Below are positions 28,893 through 36,970 of a DNA stretch of 36,970 nt, in pieces. The translations under genes were made by a program, and so were the position numbers. The first letter of the stretch is position 1, and every line of letters begins with the position of its first letter. Source of the DNA: Deltaproteobacteria bacterium (GTDB lineage Bacteria > Desulfobacterota > Desulfobulbia > Desulfobulbales > Desulfocapsaceae); assembly GCA_002747805.1 (NCBI GenBank), contig PDQP01000016.1:1-36970 (forward strand), in the 5' to 3' direction. The notes beneath the pieces are model-generated. The model was not told where the DNA came from and did no database searches. It worked only from the letters and a program-made list of their open reading frames with translations.

Positions 28893-28945
28893 ACCAAGGG
28901 CGTCTTGGCGGGCTGCTAGTCCGTCCGGCACCTAAAGGAGAGGGT

Positions 28946-30865
28946 ATGCCATATTCAGCTACGGCCAAAACAACCCGCAAGGATATTTACTGGGCAGATG
29001 CCTACCTGAAAAAAAAGGTCAGGGCAAAAGAGGCTGTAGGCAAGATTCGCTCAGGTCAAAGGGTTTTTCTCGGCTCCGGCTGCGGTGAGCCTCAAAAACT
29101 TATCCAGACCCTGGTTGATGCGTCCGGCGGGTTCAGCGGCCTTGAGGTTGTCCGGCTTTTCGGGCGGGAAACCGCTTCGCTGACTGCGGTTGCCGACCGC
29201 ACTCACGATACCAGCCTTAATGTCCGCTCCATCTACCTTGGAGCTACCGCCGACAGCAATATCGCCCGCCAGAAACGCTTTATTACGCCGATGAATATGT
29301 CGGATATTCCGATGCTTTTTACCAGCCGCCGGATGCCGCTTGATGCGGCGGTTGTGCAGGTTTCTCCCCCCGATGATTTCGGCTGGATGAGCCTCGGCAT
29401 TGCCGTTGACGTAAGCATGGCGGCGGTGCGTTCGGCGGATATGGTGATTGTGCAGGTCAACAGCAGGATGCCGCGGATTATGGGGCAGAGTTTTATCCAT
29501 GTTAATGATGTGGACTGGATTGTTGAGTGTGATGAAGAGCTGATTACCGTAACTCCCCCCGCAAACCGCAGCAGGCAGGCGCAGCAGATGGGCAAACATG
29601 CCGTTGGTCTGATTGAAGACGGTGCAACCCTGCAGATTGGGCTGGCTGCCGTGTCCCAGGCGACCATGGAAGCCCTGTCCTGTAAAAATGATTTGGGCGT
29701 CCACTCCCAGTTTATGATTGATGATATTATGCACCTCTACTCCACGGGCAATATTACCAACAAGAAAAAGGGGTTAAATGAGGGCAAGATGGTTGCCTCG
29801 ATGGCAATTGGCTCCAGCAGCCTCTATGAATTTCTCCATGATAATCCGGCGGTTGATTTTCACCCCTCTGATTATGTCAACAATCCCTTTATTATTGCCC
29901 GGCATAACCGGATGGTCTCTATCAATATGGCACGGGCGATGGATATTACCGGCCAGGTATCTGCCGAGGCAACCGCTGCCACCCACTTTGGCGGGGTTTC
30001 CGGTATTCCTGATTTTGTGCGGGGGGCAAGGCAGTCGCCCGGGGGCAAATCCATCCTGCTGCTTTTTGCCGTCAATGAGACCGGGGCCGGGCTGACCAGC
30101 AATATCGTTGCCAAACTAGGCGAGCTGGAGACGGTGGTGCCGCGGGGCGATGTTCATTATGTGGTTACTGAATTCGGTGCGGTCAACCTCTTTGGTAAAT
30201 CAATTCAGGAGCGGGTGATTGCGATGATTTCCATTGCCCATCCCCAGTTCAGGGAAGAACTCTTTGCCCAGGCCAAGGAGCTTGGCTATATCGGCAGTGA
30301 ACGCAGCCTTGGCGAGGCGGCGCAGGCGGTCTATCCGGTTCAGCTCGAGGAGACCATCGAGCGGGACGGCGAGCAGATCCTGATCCGCCCGGCAAAGCCT
30401 GTCGATGACAGGCGTATTCAGGAGCATTATTATAACCTGCCGCAAAAGGATGTAGAATCCCGTTTTTTCTGCAAGAAAAAGATCTTTTCGCTGGATGAAA
30501 TCGAAAGCCACAGCTTTGTTGATTATGTTAATGACCTGACCCTGATTGCCGTAACCGGCGAGATGGGGTTTGGCCGGGTGGTTGGTGTGGCCGAGTGTAT
30601 GAAAATTGAGGCCCAGAATATGGCAGAGGTGGCCTTTTCGGTTACCGAGGAGTATCAGGGCAAGGGAATTGGGCGGTTTTTTATCCATAAACTTGCAGCC
30701 ATTGCCCGGGAAAACGGGATTGCCGGACTGGTTGCCGTAACTAATCCGGGCAACAAGGCGATGATTCATCTCTTTAAGAGCCTGCCCTACAGGGTGGAGA
30801 GCGTTATTGAAGACGGTGATATGGTGCTGACCTGCCGTTTTAGTGAAATGGTTGAGAAATTTTGA
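28946..30865 (+). CDS. Acetyl-CoA hydrolase/CoA-transferase family protein fused to C-terminal GNAT acetyltransferase domain
   Basis: N-terminal CoA-transferase pattern (GQRVFLGSGCGEPQKLI; DLGVHSQFMIDDIMHLYSTGNI; ITGQVSAEATAATHFGGVSGIPDFVRGARQSPGGKSI); C-terminal GNAT motif AFSVTEEYQGKGIGRFFIHKLAAIARENGI. Confidence 0.9.
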   Translation: MPYSATAKTTRKDIYWADAYLKKKVRAKEAVGKIRSGQRVFLGSGCGEPQKLIQTLVDASGGFSGLEVVRLFGRETASLTAVADRTHDTSLNVRSIYLGATADSNIARQKRFITPMNMSDIPMLFTSRRMPLDAAVVQVSPPDDFGWMSLGIAVDVSMAAVRSADMVIVQVNSRMPRIMGQSFIHVNDVDWIVECDEELITVTPPANRSRQAQQMGKHAVGLIEDGATLQIGLAAVSQATMEALSCKNDLGVHSQFMIDDIMHLYSTGNITNKKKGLNEGKMVASMAIGSSSLYEFLHDNPAVDFHPSDYVNNPFIIARHNRMVSINMARAMDITGQVSAEATAATHFGGVSGIPDFVRGARQSPGGKSILLLFAVNETGAGLTSNIVAKLGELETVVPRGDVHYVVTEFGAVNLFGKSIQERVIAMISIAHPQFREELFAQAKELGYIGSERSLGEAAQAVYPVQLEETIERDGEQILIRPAKPVDDRRIQEHYYNLPQKDVESRFFCKKKIFSLDEIESHSFVDYVNDLTLIAVTGEMGFGRVVGVAECMKIEAQNMAEVAFSVTEEYQGKGIGRFFIHKLAAIARENGIAGLVAVTNPGNKAMIHLFKSLPYRVESVIEDGDMVLTCRFSEMVEKF

Positions 30866-30879
30866 GGTTTTTGCAGATT

Positions 30880-31917
30880 ATGAATCTTGAAAATCCACAC
30901 CGGAGATATAATCCGCTGCTCGATGAATGGGTGCTGGTTTCGCCGCATCGGAGCAAACGCCCCTGGCATGGGCAGCAGGAACAAACTGGTTTCACCAAAA
31001 GGATGCAATTTGCCGCAGACTGCCACCTATGCCCCGGAGCCAGGCGGGCAAGCGGGGAAATCAATCCCGATTATCAGGACACTTTTGTCTTTACCAATGA
31101 TTTTTCGGCACTTCTGCCTGAGAACAATGAAACTTATAGAGAAGATTCGCCGCTGTTTAAGGCCAGGCCGGAAGTAGGAATTTGCCGGGTGGTGTGTTTT
31201 TCTCCCCGGCACGATCTTTCCATTGCTGAACTGCCGGTATCCCGCATAGAAAAAGTGGTCGAAACCTGGCAGGATGAATACCAGACCCTTGGCCGGATGA
31301 AGCAGATTGGTTATGTGCAGACCTTTGAAAATAAAGGAAAATCAATGGGATGCTCCAACCCGCATCCCCACGGGCAAATCTGGGCGACTAGCTGGATACC
31401 TAATCTTCCGGCCCAAGAGCTTGCCAGTCAGGAGCGGTATTTTCGGCTTTACAAACAATGCATGTTGTGTGATTATGTTAATATGGAGCTTCAAAAAAAA
31501 GAGCGGATAATTTTTGAGAACCGGTCATTTGCCGCCCTGGTGCCGTATTGGGCGGTATGGCCGTTTGAGGTCATGCTGCTGCCCAAGGAACATCTTGGTT
31601 CCCTGCTGGATTTTACAGGGGAACAAAAAGAGGATCTGGCCGAGGCCCTAAAGCGGATGGGTACCCGTTTTGACAACCTGTTCCAGACCTCTTTCCCCTA
31701 CTCCATGGGGCTGCACCAAAGCCCGACCGATGGCGGTGAGTATTCCGGGCAGCATTTTCATATTCATTATTGCCCGCCGCTGCTCCGCTCGGCCACGGTT
31801 AAAAAATTCATGGTCGGCTTTGAAATGATGGCTATGCCGCAAAGGGACATTACCGCCGAAGCGGCGGCGGAAAGGCTTAGGAAGCAGTCAGAAATTCACT
31901 ATATGATGGATTCGTAA
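30880..31917 (+). CDS. galT: Galactose-1-phosphate uridylyltransferase
   Basis: RRYNPLLDEWVLVSPHRSKRPW; CSNPHPHGQIWA (HPH); GLHQSPTDGGEYSGQHFHIHYCPPLLRS. ATG at 30880 preferred over TTG at 30862. Confidence 0.95.
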   Translation: MNLENPHRRYNPLLDEWVLVSPHRSKRPWHGQQEQTGFTKRMQFAADCHLCPGARRASGEINPDYQDTFVFTNDFSALLPENNETYREDSPLFKARPEVGICRVVCFSPRHDLSIAELPVSRIEKVVETWQDEYQTLGRMKQIGYVQTFENKGKSMGCSNPHPHGQIWATSWIPNLPAQELASQERYFRLYKQCMLCDYVNMELQKKERIIFENRSFAALVPYWAVWPFEVMLLPKEHLGSLLDFTGEQKEDLAEALKRMGTRFDNLFQTSFPYSMGLHQSPTDGGEYSGQHFHIHYCPPLLRSATVKKFMVGFEMMAMPQRDITAEAAAERLRKQSEIHYMMDS

Positions 31918-31992
31918 AAACCCGGCTATGCTTCTTTTTTCCATAATCCATCTTGGTGAACTTGATTACTCTTTACGGGACTATCACTAATC

Positions 31993-33255
31993 ATGCCAAG
32001 CCCTAAAAATTATCTTTCGCTGCTCAAAAATGGCGAATTTGATCATCAACTGGCAAAGATGTACGGCCCTAGTTCCCAGAAAGACAGATATGAGCAACTG
32101 CTGACCCTAGCTGGCACCAGCTTTCAGGGAAATGATACCATTTTGGTCAGTGCCGGCGGCAGAACAGAGTTGGGCGGCAACCACACTGACCATAGCCGCG
32201 GGCAGGTGCTGGCGGCTGGTATTCATCTTGATCATCTGGCCGCAGCGGAAAAACGGCAAGAGCTTGTTGCGGATATTTTTTCCAAAGGCTTTGACCATAT
32301 TCAGGTAAATCTTGAAAATCTGGAGCCGGACAGCAAGGAATACGGCTCACCAGAGGCAATGGTTCGGGGAGTTGCGGCAGGATTTGCCAAAAGGGGCTGG
32401 CCGATCTGCGGCTTTAGGGCCTGTATCGATTCGGCCATTCCCATAGGGGCCGGGCTTAGCTCATCGGCGGCCTTGGGGGTTTTAATCTGCCTGATTATAA
32501 AAAAACTCACCGGCAACCATAAAATTTCCACCCTTGATATTGCCCGGATAGCCAAAGAGGCGGAAAACCTGCACTTTGGTAAACCATGCGGATTTATGGA
32601 TCAGATTGCCTGTGCTTTTAACGGCGTGCTGCATATTGATTTTGCCGATATGGAAAATCCGGTCATTCAGCCGCTGGAGTTTGATTTTAACCAGCACGGC
32701 TACCAGCTAACCATAGTTCAAACCGGCGGCAGCCACGCCGGTCTGACCGATAAATACGCCGCCGTTCCGGTAGATATGGCTGCTGCGGCAGGCAGTCTGG
32801 GACATAAGCTGCCTACGGCGGTTTCCATGCCGGAAATAATTGAAAATGCAGCAAAAATACGGGGAGATGCTGGAGACATGGCCTTTTTGAGGCTTTATCA
32901 TTTTATTGATGAAAACAAGCGGGTCAGGGAGCAGGTAAAAGCCTTGAAAAATGGCAATATAAAAGATTTTATCAAATATATGCGGGCTTCCGGCAATTCT
33001 TCCTTCAAATACCTGCAAAATTGCAGCGAAACGCTGAGTACTGACCAGCCCATCCCGGCAGCTTTGGCCATCAGCGAGTATTTGCTGCAAGGCAGGGGGG
33101 CCTGCCGGGTTCATGGCGGCGGCTTTGCCGGAACCATTCAGGCCCTGGTGCCGTTAAATGAGTTTGCAATTTACCAGAAAATTATGAATAATTGCTTTGG
33201 CGACGGGGCGGTAGTCCCCATTCATATACGTCCGGGCGGTCTTGAATATTTTTAA
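31993..33255 (+). CDS. galK: Galactokinase
   Basis: [72 protein letters not shown]. Confidence 0.95.
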   Translation: MPSPKNYLSLLKNGEFDHQLAKMYGPSSQKDRYEQLLTLAGTSFQGNDTILVSAGGRTELGGNHTDHSRGQVLAAGIHLDHLAAAEKRQELVADIFSKGFDHIQVNLENLEPDSKEYGSPEAMVRGVAAGFAKRGWPICGFRACIDSAIPIGAGLSSSAALGVLICLIIKKLTGNHKISTLDIARIAKEAENLHFGKPCGFMDQIACAFNGVLHIDFADMENPVIQPLEFDFNQHGYQLTIVQTGGSHAGLTDKYAAVPVDMAAAAGSLGHKLPTAVSMPEIIENAAKIRGDAGDMAFLRLYHFIDENKRVREQVKALKNGNIKDFIKYMRASGNSSFKYLQNCSETLSTDQPIPAALAISEYLLQGRGACRVHGGGFAGTIQALVPLNEFAIYQKIMNNCFGDGAVVPIHIRPGGLEYF

Positions 33256-33268
33256 CACTACAAAATTT

Positions 33269-34363
33269 ATGGCACAGGTTAAACTGGAAAAAATCGTCAA
33301 AAACTACGGCAGTGTGGAGGTTGTCCACGGGGTGGATATTGCCATAGAGGACAGTGAGTTTATTGTCCTGGTTGGGCCTTCCGGCTGCGGCAAATCCACC
33401 ATTCTCAGAATGATTGCAGGCCTTGAAAGCATCTCTGGCGGCAAGATTATCATCGGCGATAAGGTGGTAAACCAGGTCTCGCCAAGGGACAGAAATGTGG
33501 CTATGGTTTTCCAGAATTATGCCCTCTATCCCCATATGACCGTTCGGGAAAACATGGCCTTTTCCCTTAAAATGGCAAAGGTTCCCAAAAAACAGATTGA
33601 TGAAAAGGTCGCTCTTGCCGCCGCCACCCTTGAACTGGGCGATTACCTGCAAAGAAAACCGGCAGCCCTTTCCGGCGGCCAGCGGCAGCGGGTGGCCATG
33701 GGTAGGGCCATTGTCCGCCAGCCGGATGTCTTCTTATTTGATGAGCCGCTATCAAATCTTGATGCCCAGCTTCGTACCCAGATGCGCATGGAGCTGAAAA
33801 AACTGCATTTAAAATTCAAGACCACCACCATTTATGTAACCCATGATCAGATCGAGGCCATGACCCTGGCCGACCGGATTGTAATTCTAAAAGATGGCCG
33901 TATCCAGCAGATTGGTACGCCGGTCGAGGTATTTGAACATCCGGCCAATGTATTTGTTGCCCGGTTCATCGGCAATCCGCCCATGAATATCCTGCCGGCA
34001 AAATTCCGGCTGGATGGAGGCAATCCGTCTCTGGTCATGGGAGGGCTGGTTTTGCCGCTCCCCGGAGAAAAAGGCAAAAATTTGGCAGACGGGGATGAGG
34101 TACTGATGGGGATAAGACCGGATGCCATAAAAATTCGTGATGTGGAGCATCGCTTTGCCCCCGAATGGTGCCGGGAAGCAGAGGTGATTGTGGCCGAAAT
34201 ACTGGGCGGCCAGTCCCTGCTGGAGCTTGATGCAGGACAAAATAAGTTGCTCGCCGAGGTAGAAGGCCGATTGCAGGCCAGACCGGGCGAGAAAATAACC
34301 GTCGGGTTTGAACTGGACCGGGTAGTTCTGTTTGATCCGGCAACGACAGAGGCAATCTGTTAA
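33269..34363 (+). CDS. Sugar ABC transporter ATP-binding protein (MalK/UgpC/MsmK type)
   Basis: [57 protein letters not shown]-terminal TOBE-type domain. ATG at 33269 preferred over TTG at 33242. Confidence 0.94.
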   Translation: MAQVKLEKIVKNYGSVEVVHGVDIAIEDSEFIVLVGPSGCGKSTILRMIAGLESISGGKIIIGDKVVNQVSPRDRNVAMVFQNYALYPHMTVRENMAFSLKMAKVPKKQIDEKVALAAATLELGDYLQRKPAALSGGQRQRVAMGRAIVRQPDVFLFDEPLSNLDAQLRTQMRMELKKLHLKFKTTTIYVTHDQIEAMTLADRIVILKDGRIQQIGTPVEVFEHPANVFVARFIGNPPMNILPAKFRLDGGNPSLVMGGLVLPLPGEKGKNLADGDEVLMGIRPDAIKIRDVEHRFAPEWCREAEVIVAEILGGQSLLELDAGQNKLLAEVEGRLQARPGEKITVGFELDRVVLFDPATTEAIC

Positions 34364-34390
34364 ATTAACTTAAAAGAAGGAGAAGAACGG

Positions 34391-35650
34391 ATGAAAAAAA
34401 TGTTCAAAATGGCGGCCGCAGCCGCCGCAATTTGCTCCCTTGGACTTTTTCAGGGCGTGCAGGCAAAGGAGTTAAACGGAGAACTGGAGATTTTTTCCTG
34501 GTGGGCAGGAGATGAAGGCCCGGCCCTGGAGGCATTAATTGATGTTTACAAGGCCAAATATCCCAAGGTTGAGGTGGTCAACGCCACTGTAACCGGCGGC
34601 TCCGGCGTAAATGCCAAGGCGGTTCTGAAAACCCGGATGCTGGGCGGCAACCCGCCGGACAGCTTTCAGGTTCACGCTGGGCAAGAATTGATCGGCACTT
34701 GGGTTATGGCCGACCGCATGGAAGATTTAACCCCCATGTTCAAGGAGCAGGGCTGGATGGAAGTTTTCCCGGCCGGGCTTATCAAGCTGATTGGTACTGA
34801 GAAAGGAATCTGGTCAGTGCCGGTTACCATTCACCGGTCAAATGTAATGTGGTTCATCCCGGAAAACCTGAAAAAATGGGGCGTCAATCCGCCCGAAACC
34901 TGGGATGAATTTTTCAAGATTGCCCCGGAACTAAAGAAAAAGGGCATCGTGCCGCTGGCCCTTGCCCAGAACTGGACGCATAACCACCTGTGGGAATCTG
35001 TTACCCTTGCTGCCCTTGGTGCGGAAAAATGGAATCAGCTTTGGTCAGGCAAACTTGCCTTTGACAGCCCGGAGGCAATCAAGGCCTGGGAATTATTTGG
35101 CAAAGTGCTTGAGTTTACCAATGCCGATGCCTCTTCACTTAGCTGGCAGCAGGCGACTGATATGGTGGTTGATGGCCGTGCCGCCTTCAATATTATGGGA
35201 GACTGGGCAGCCGGTTATCTTGCCACCACCAAGAAACTTGCCCCCAAAACAGGCTTTGGCTGGGTGCCAAGCCCTGACACCAGCGGCGAATTTATGTTTC
35301 TTGCCGATTCCTTCGGGCTGCCCAAGGGGGTAAAAAACCTCGACAATGCCAAGGCATGGCTGGCTGTGCTTGGTTCCAAAGAAGGTTCAGACACCTTTAA
35401 CCCGCTAAAGGGTTCCATTTCACCCAGAACCGACAGCGATCTCTCCAAATACAATGATTATGCCAAATCTGCCTCAGCTGATTTCGGCAAGGATGTCATA
35501 GTTGGCTCGCTGGCTCACGGCGTTACCGCCAATGAGGGCTTTATGAACGATTTTGCCTCGGTTATGGAAATGTTTCTAAAGACCAAAGACGCCAAAATGA
35601 CTGCCAAGGCAGCCCAGCAAATTGCCGTTAAGAACGGCATCGGTAAATAA
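34391..35650 (+). CDS. Carbohydrate ABC transporter substrate-binding protein (CUT1)
   Basis: Signal peptide ending [48 protein letters not shown]; resembles glucose/mannose-type binding proteins. Confidence 0.9.
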   Translation: MKKMFKMAAAAAAICSLGLFQGVQAKELNGELEIFSWWAGDEGPALEALIDVYKAKYPKVEVVNATVTGGSGVNAKAVLKTRMLGGNPPDSFQVHAGQELIGTWVMADRMEDLTPMFKEQGWMEVFPAGLIKLIGTEKGIWSVPVTIHRSNVMWFIPENLKKWGVNPPETWDEFFKIAPELKKKGIVPLALAQNWTHNHLWESVTLAALGAEKWNQLWSGKLAFDSPEAIKAWELFGKVLEFTNADASSLSWQQATDMVVDGRAAFNIMGDWAAGYLATTKKLAPKTGFGWVPSPDTSGEFMFLADSFGLPKGVKNLDNAKAWLAVLGSKEGSDTFNPLKGSISPRTDSDLSKYNDYAKSASADFGKDVIVGSLAHGVTANEGFMNDFASVMEMFLKTKDAKMTAKAAQQIAVKNGIGK

Positions 35651-35670
35651 GCTGGAGAAGTAAAAAATCT

Positions 35671-35695
35671 CACCTGCTCCGCCGCGGGGCAGGTG
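35671..35695. promoter_or_regulatory. Stem-loop between binding-protein and permease genes
   Basis: CACCTGC-t-CC gccgc GG-g-GCAGGTG; no T-run follows, so more like an mRNA stabiliser or attenuator than a full terminator. Confidence 0.55.
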
Positions 35696-35733
35696 AACAT
35701 CCCTGGCAACTTATAAAACCCTGGAACGAAAAA

Positions 35734-36849
35734 ATGCGGGAAGCATCACGCGATAAAATAATGGCATTTATCACCCTTTTGCCTTCCATGATCCTGATCG
35801 GCATTTTTGTTTACGGCTTTATCGGCAACACCCTCTGGATCTCCCTGACCAATTGGGGCGGCATGGCGGCTCTTGCTGAAAATCCGGTCAGGAATTTTAT
35901 CGGCCTGGACAACTATTCTTCCCTGTTCACCGGTTTTCTGGAAGGAAGGTTCCGCCAGGATATGGTTAATGCGGTCTTTTATTCGCTGTCGCTGCTGATC
36001 GGTGCAGTTGGGCTTGGCATATTTATCGCCATCCTGCTGGATCGAAAACCAAAGGGGGAGGGTATCTGGCGGACAATTTTCCTCTATCCCATGTCCCTGT
36101 CCTTTATCGTATCGGGCACCATCTGGCGGTGGCTGCTGGCTCCGCAGGGCGGTGTAAATATTCTGCCAACCTATGCCGGAATGGAGCCGCTTGAATTCAG
36201 GTGGCTGTCGTCAAAAAGCTCTGCTCTGGTTTTTAACTGGCAGAATCTATTACAGATTTCTCTGTATGCAGCGGCCTTTATACTTATTGTCATCGGTTTT
36301 TTCATTCTTGGCAGCAACCGGAAAAAGGGCTTGAAATGGCTGCTGCCCGGGATAGTTATCGGCCTGGCCGCCTGGCTTGGCGGCGGTCTGCTGCCCAAGG
36401 CCCTGATCATTGAAGAATTACACGGCTTTAATTTTGCCACCCTTGGCATTATGGTCGCCGCTATCTGGCAGTATACCGGTTATACTATGGCCCTGTACCT
36501 TGCCGGGTTTAACGGCATCTCTCAGGACATCCACGATGCCGCCATGCTGGACGGGGCCGGCGAGGCGTCCTATTACCGGCATATTGCCATCCCGATGATG
36601 AAACCAATTACCATCAGTGCCGTTATTATTCTATCCCATATCTCCCTGAAAATGTTTGATCTTATTTTCTCGATGACCGGCCCCGACAACGCTGAAACCG
36701 GACACCCGGCCCTGAATATGTACCTGACCACTTTCCGGGCAAACGAGTTTGCCAAGGGTGCGGCTATTGCCATTGTACTGTTTATTCTGGCGGCAACCTT
36801 TATTATTCCCTACCTGATCACCTCCTATAAGCAGAGAACGGCCAGATGA
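35734..36849 (+). CDS. Sugar ABC transporter permease (MalF-type, CUT1)
   Basis: Multi-helix; binding-protein-dependent permease EAA loop DAAMLDGAGEASYYRHIAIPMMKP. Confidence 0.9.
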   Translation: MREASRDKIMAFITLLPSMILIGIFVYGFIGNTLWISLTNWGGMAALAENPVRNFIGLDNYSSLFTGFLEGRFRQDMVNAVFYSLSLLIGAVGLGIFIAILLDRKPKGEGIWRTIFLYPMSLSFIVSGTIWRWLLAPQGGVNILPTYAGMEPLEFRWLSSKSSALVFNWQNLLQISLYAAAFILIVIGFFILGSNRKKGLKWLLPGIVIGLAAWLGGGLLPKALIIEELHGFNFATLGIMVAAIWQYTGYTMALYLAGFNGISQDIHDAAMLDGAGEASYYRHIAIPMMKPITISAVIILSHISLKMFDLIFSMTGPDNAETGHPALNMYLTTFRANEFAKGAAIAIVLFILAATFIIPYLITSYKQRTAR

Positions 36850-36878
36850 AACGAGTTACTCTGAAAAATTGTATATAG
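36846..36878 (+). pseudogene. Start of an expected second sugar permease (MalG-type) that stops after 10 codons
   Basis: ATGA overlap with the upstream permease; reads MKRVTLKNCI* and then AT-rich sequence with no long ORF to the window end. Confidence 0.4.
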
Positions 36879-36970
36879 TCAACCCTGAGAAACCCTATTT
36901 TTGAGTTTTCAGAGCTAATTTCTGCAAAGCCAACATGTACATTGTGCCAATAAAAAATAGGCGTAAAAAA

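Overview
The window is a 37 kb bacterial chromosomal segment. Gene content (Rne/Rng, LptD, QueH, HesB-like protein, acs next to a CoA-transferase/GNAT fusion) suggests a Gram-negative bacterium, possibly Desulfobacterota-like, but taxonomy is not proven here. Most of it is ordinary core metabolism: moeA (partial), mdh, ligA, an EamA transporter, a LapE/LapB/LapC-like type I secretion operon, rdgB, queH, an RNase E/G, lptD, a DHH phosphoesterase, mltA, aroE, the DUF2868/DUF3482 pair, acs, galT, galK and a CUT1 sugar ABC transporter. The parts worth a second look are: (i) a 142-bp MITE-like near-palindrome with 17-bp terminal inverted repeats and a possible TTTA target duplication, which supplies the 3' end of queH; (ii) a deletion scar joining the start of a MntA-like antitoxin to the C-terminal part of a HepT-like toxin; (iii) a CoA-transferase/GNAT fusion beside acs in which the expected catalytic Glu appears to be Gln, suggesting an acetyl-CoA-sensing acetyltransferase; (iv) a low-GC restriction-modification pair inserted between DUF2868 and DUF3482 with ATGA overlaps; (v) a stand-alone resolvase-like domain lacking the catalytic residues; (vi) a second sugar permease gene that stops after 10 codons near the window edge; and (vii) several intergenic hairpin or operator candidates. 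No CRISPR array, rRNA or tRNA was recognised. I did not identify a clearly new multi-gene system. All family calls come from reading motifs, without database searches.
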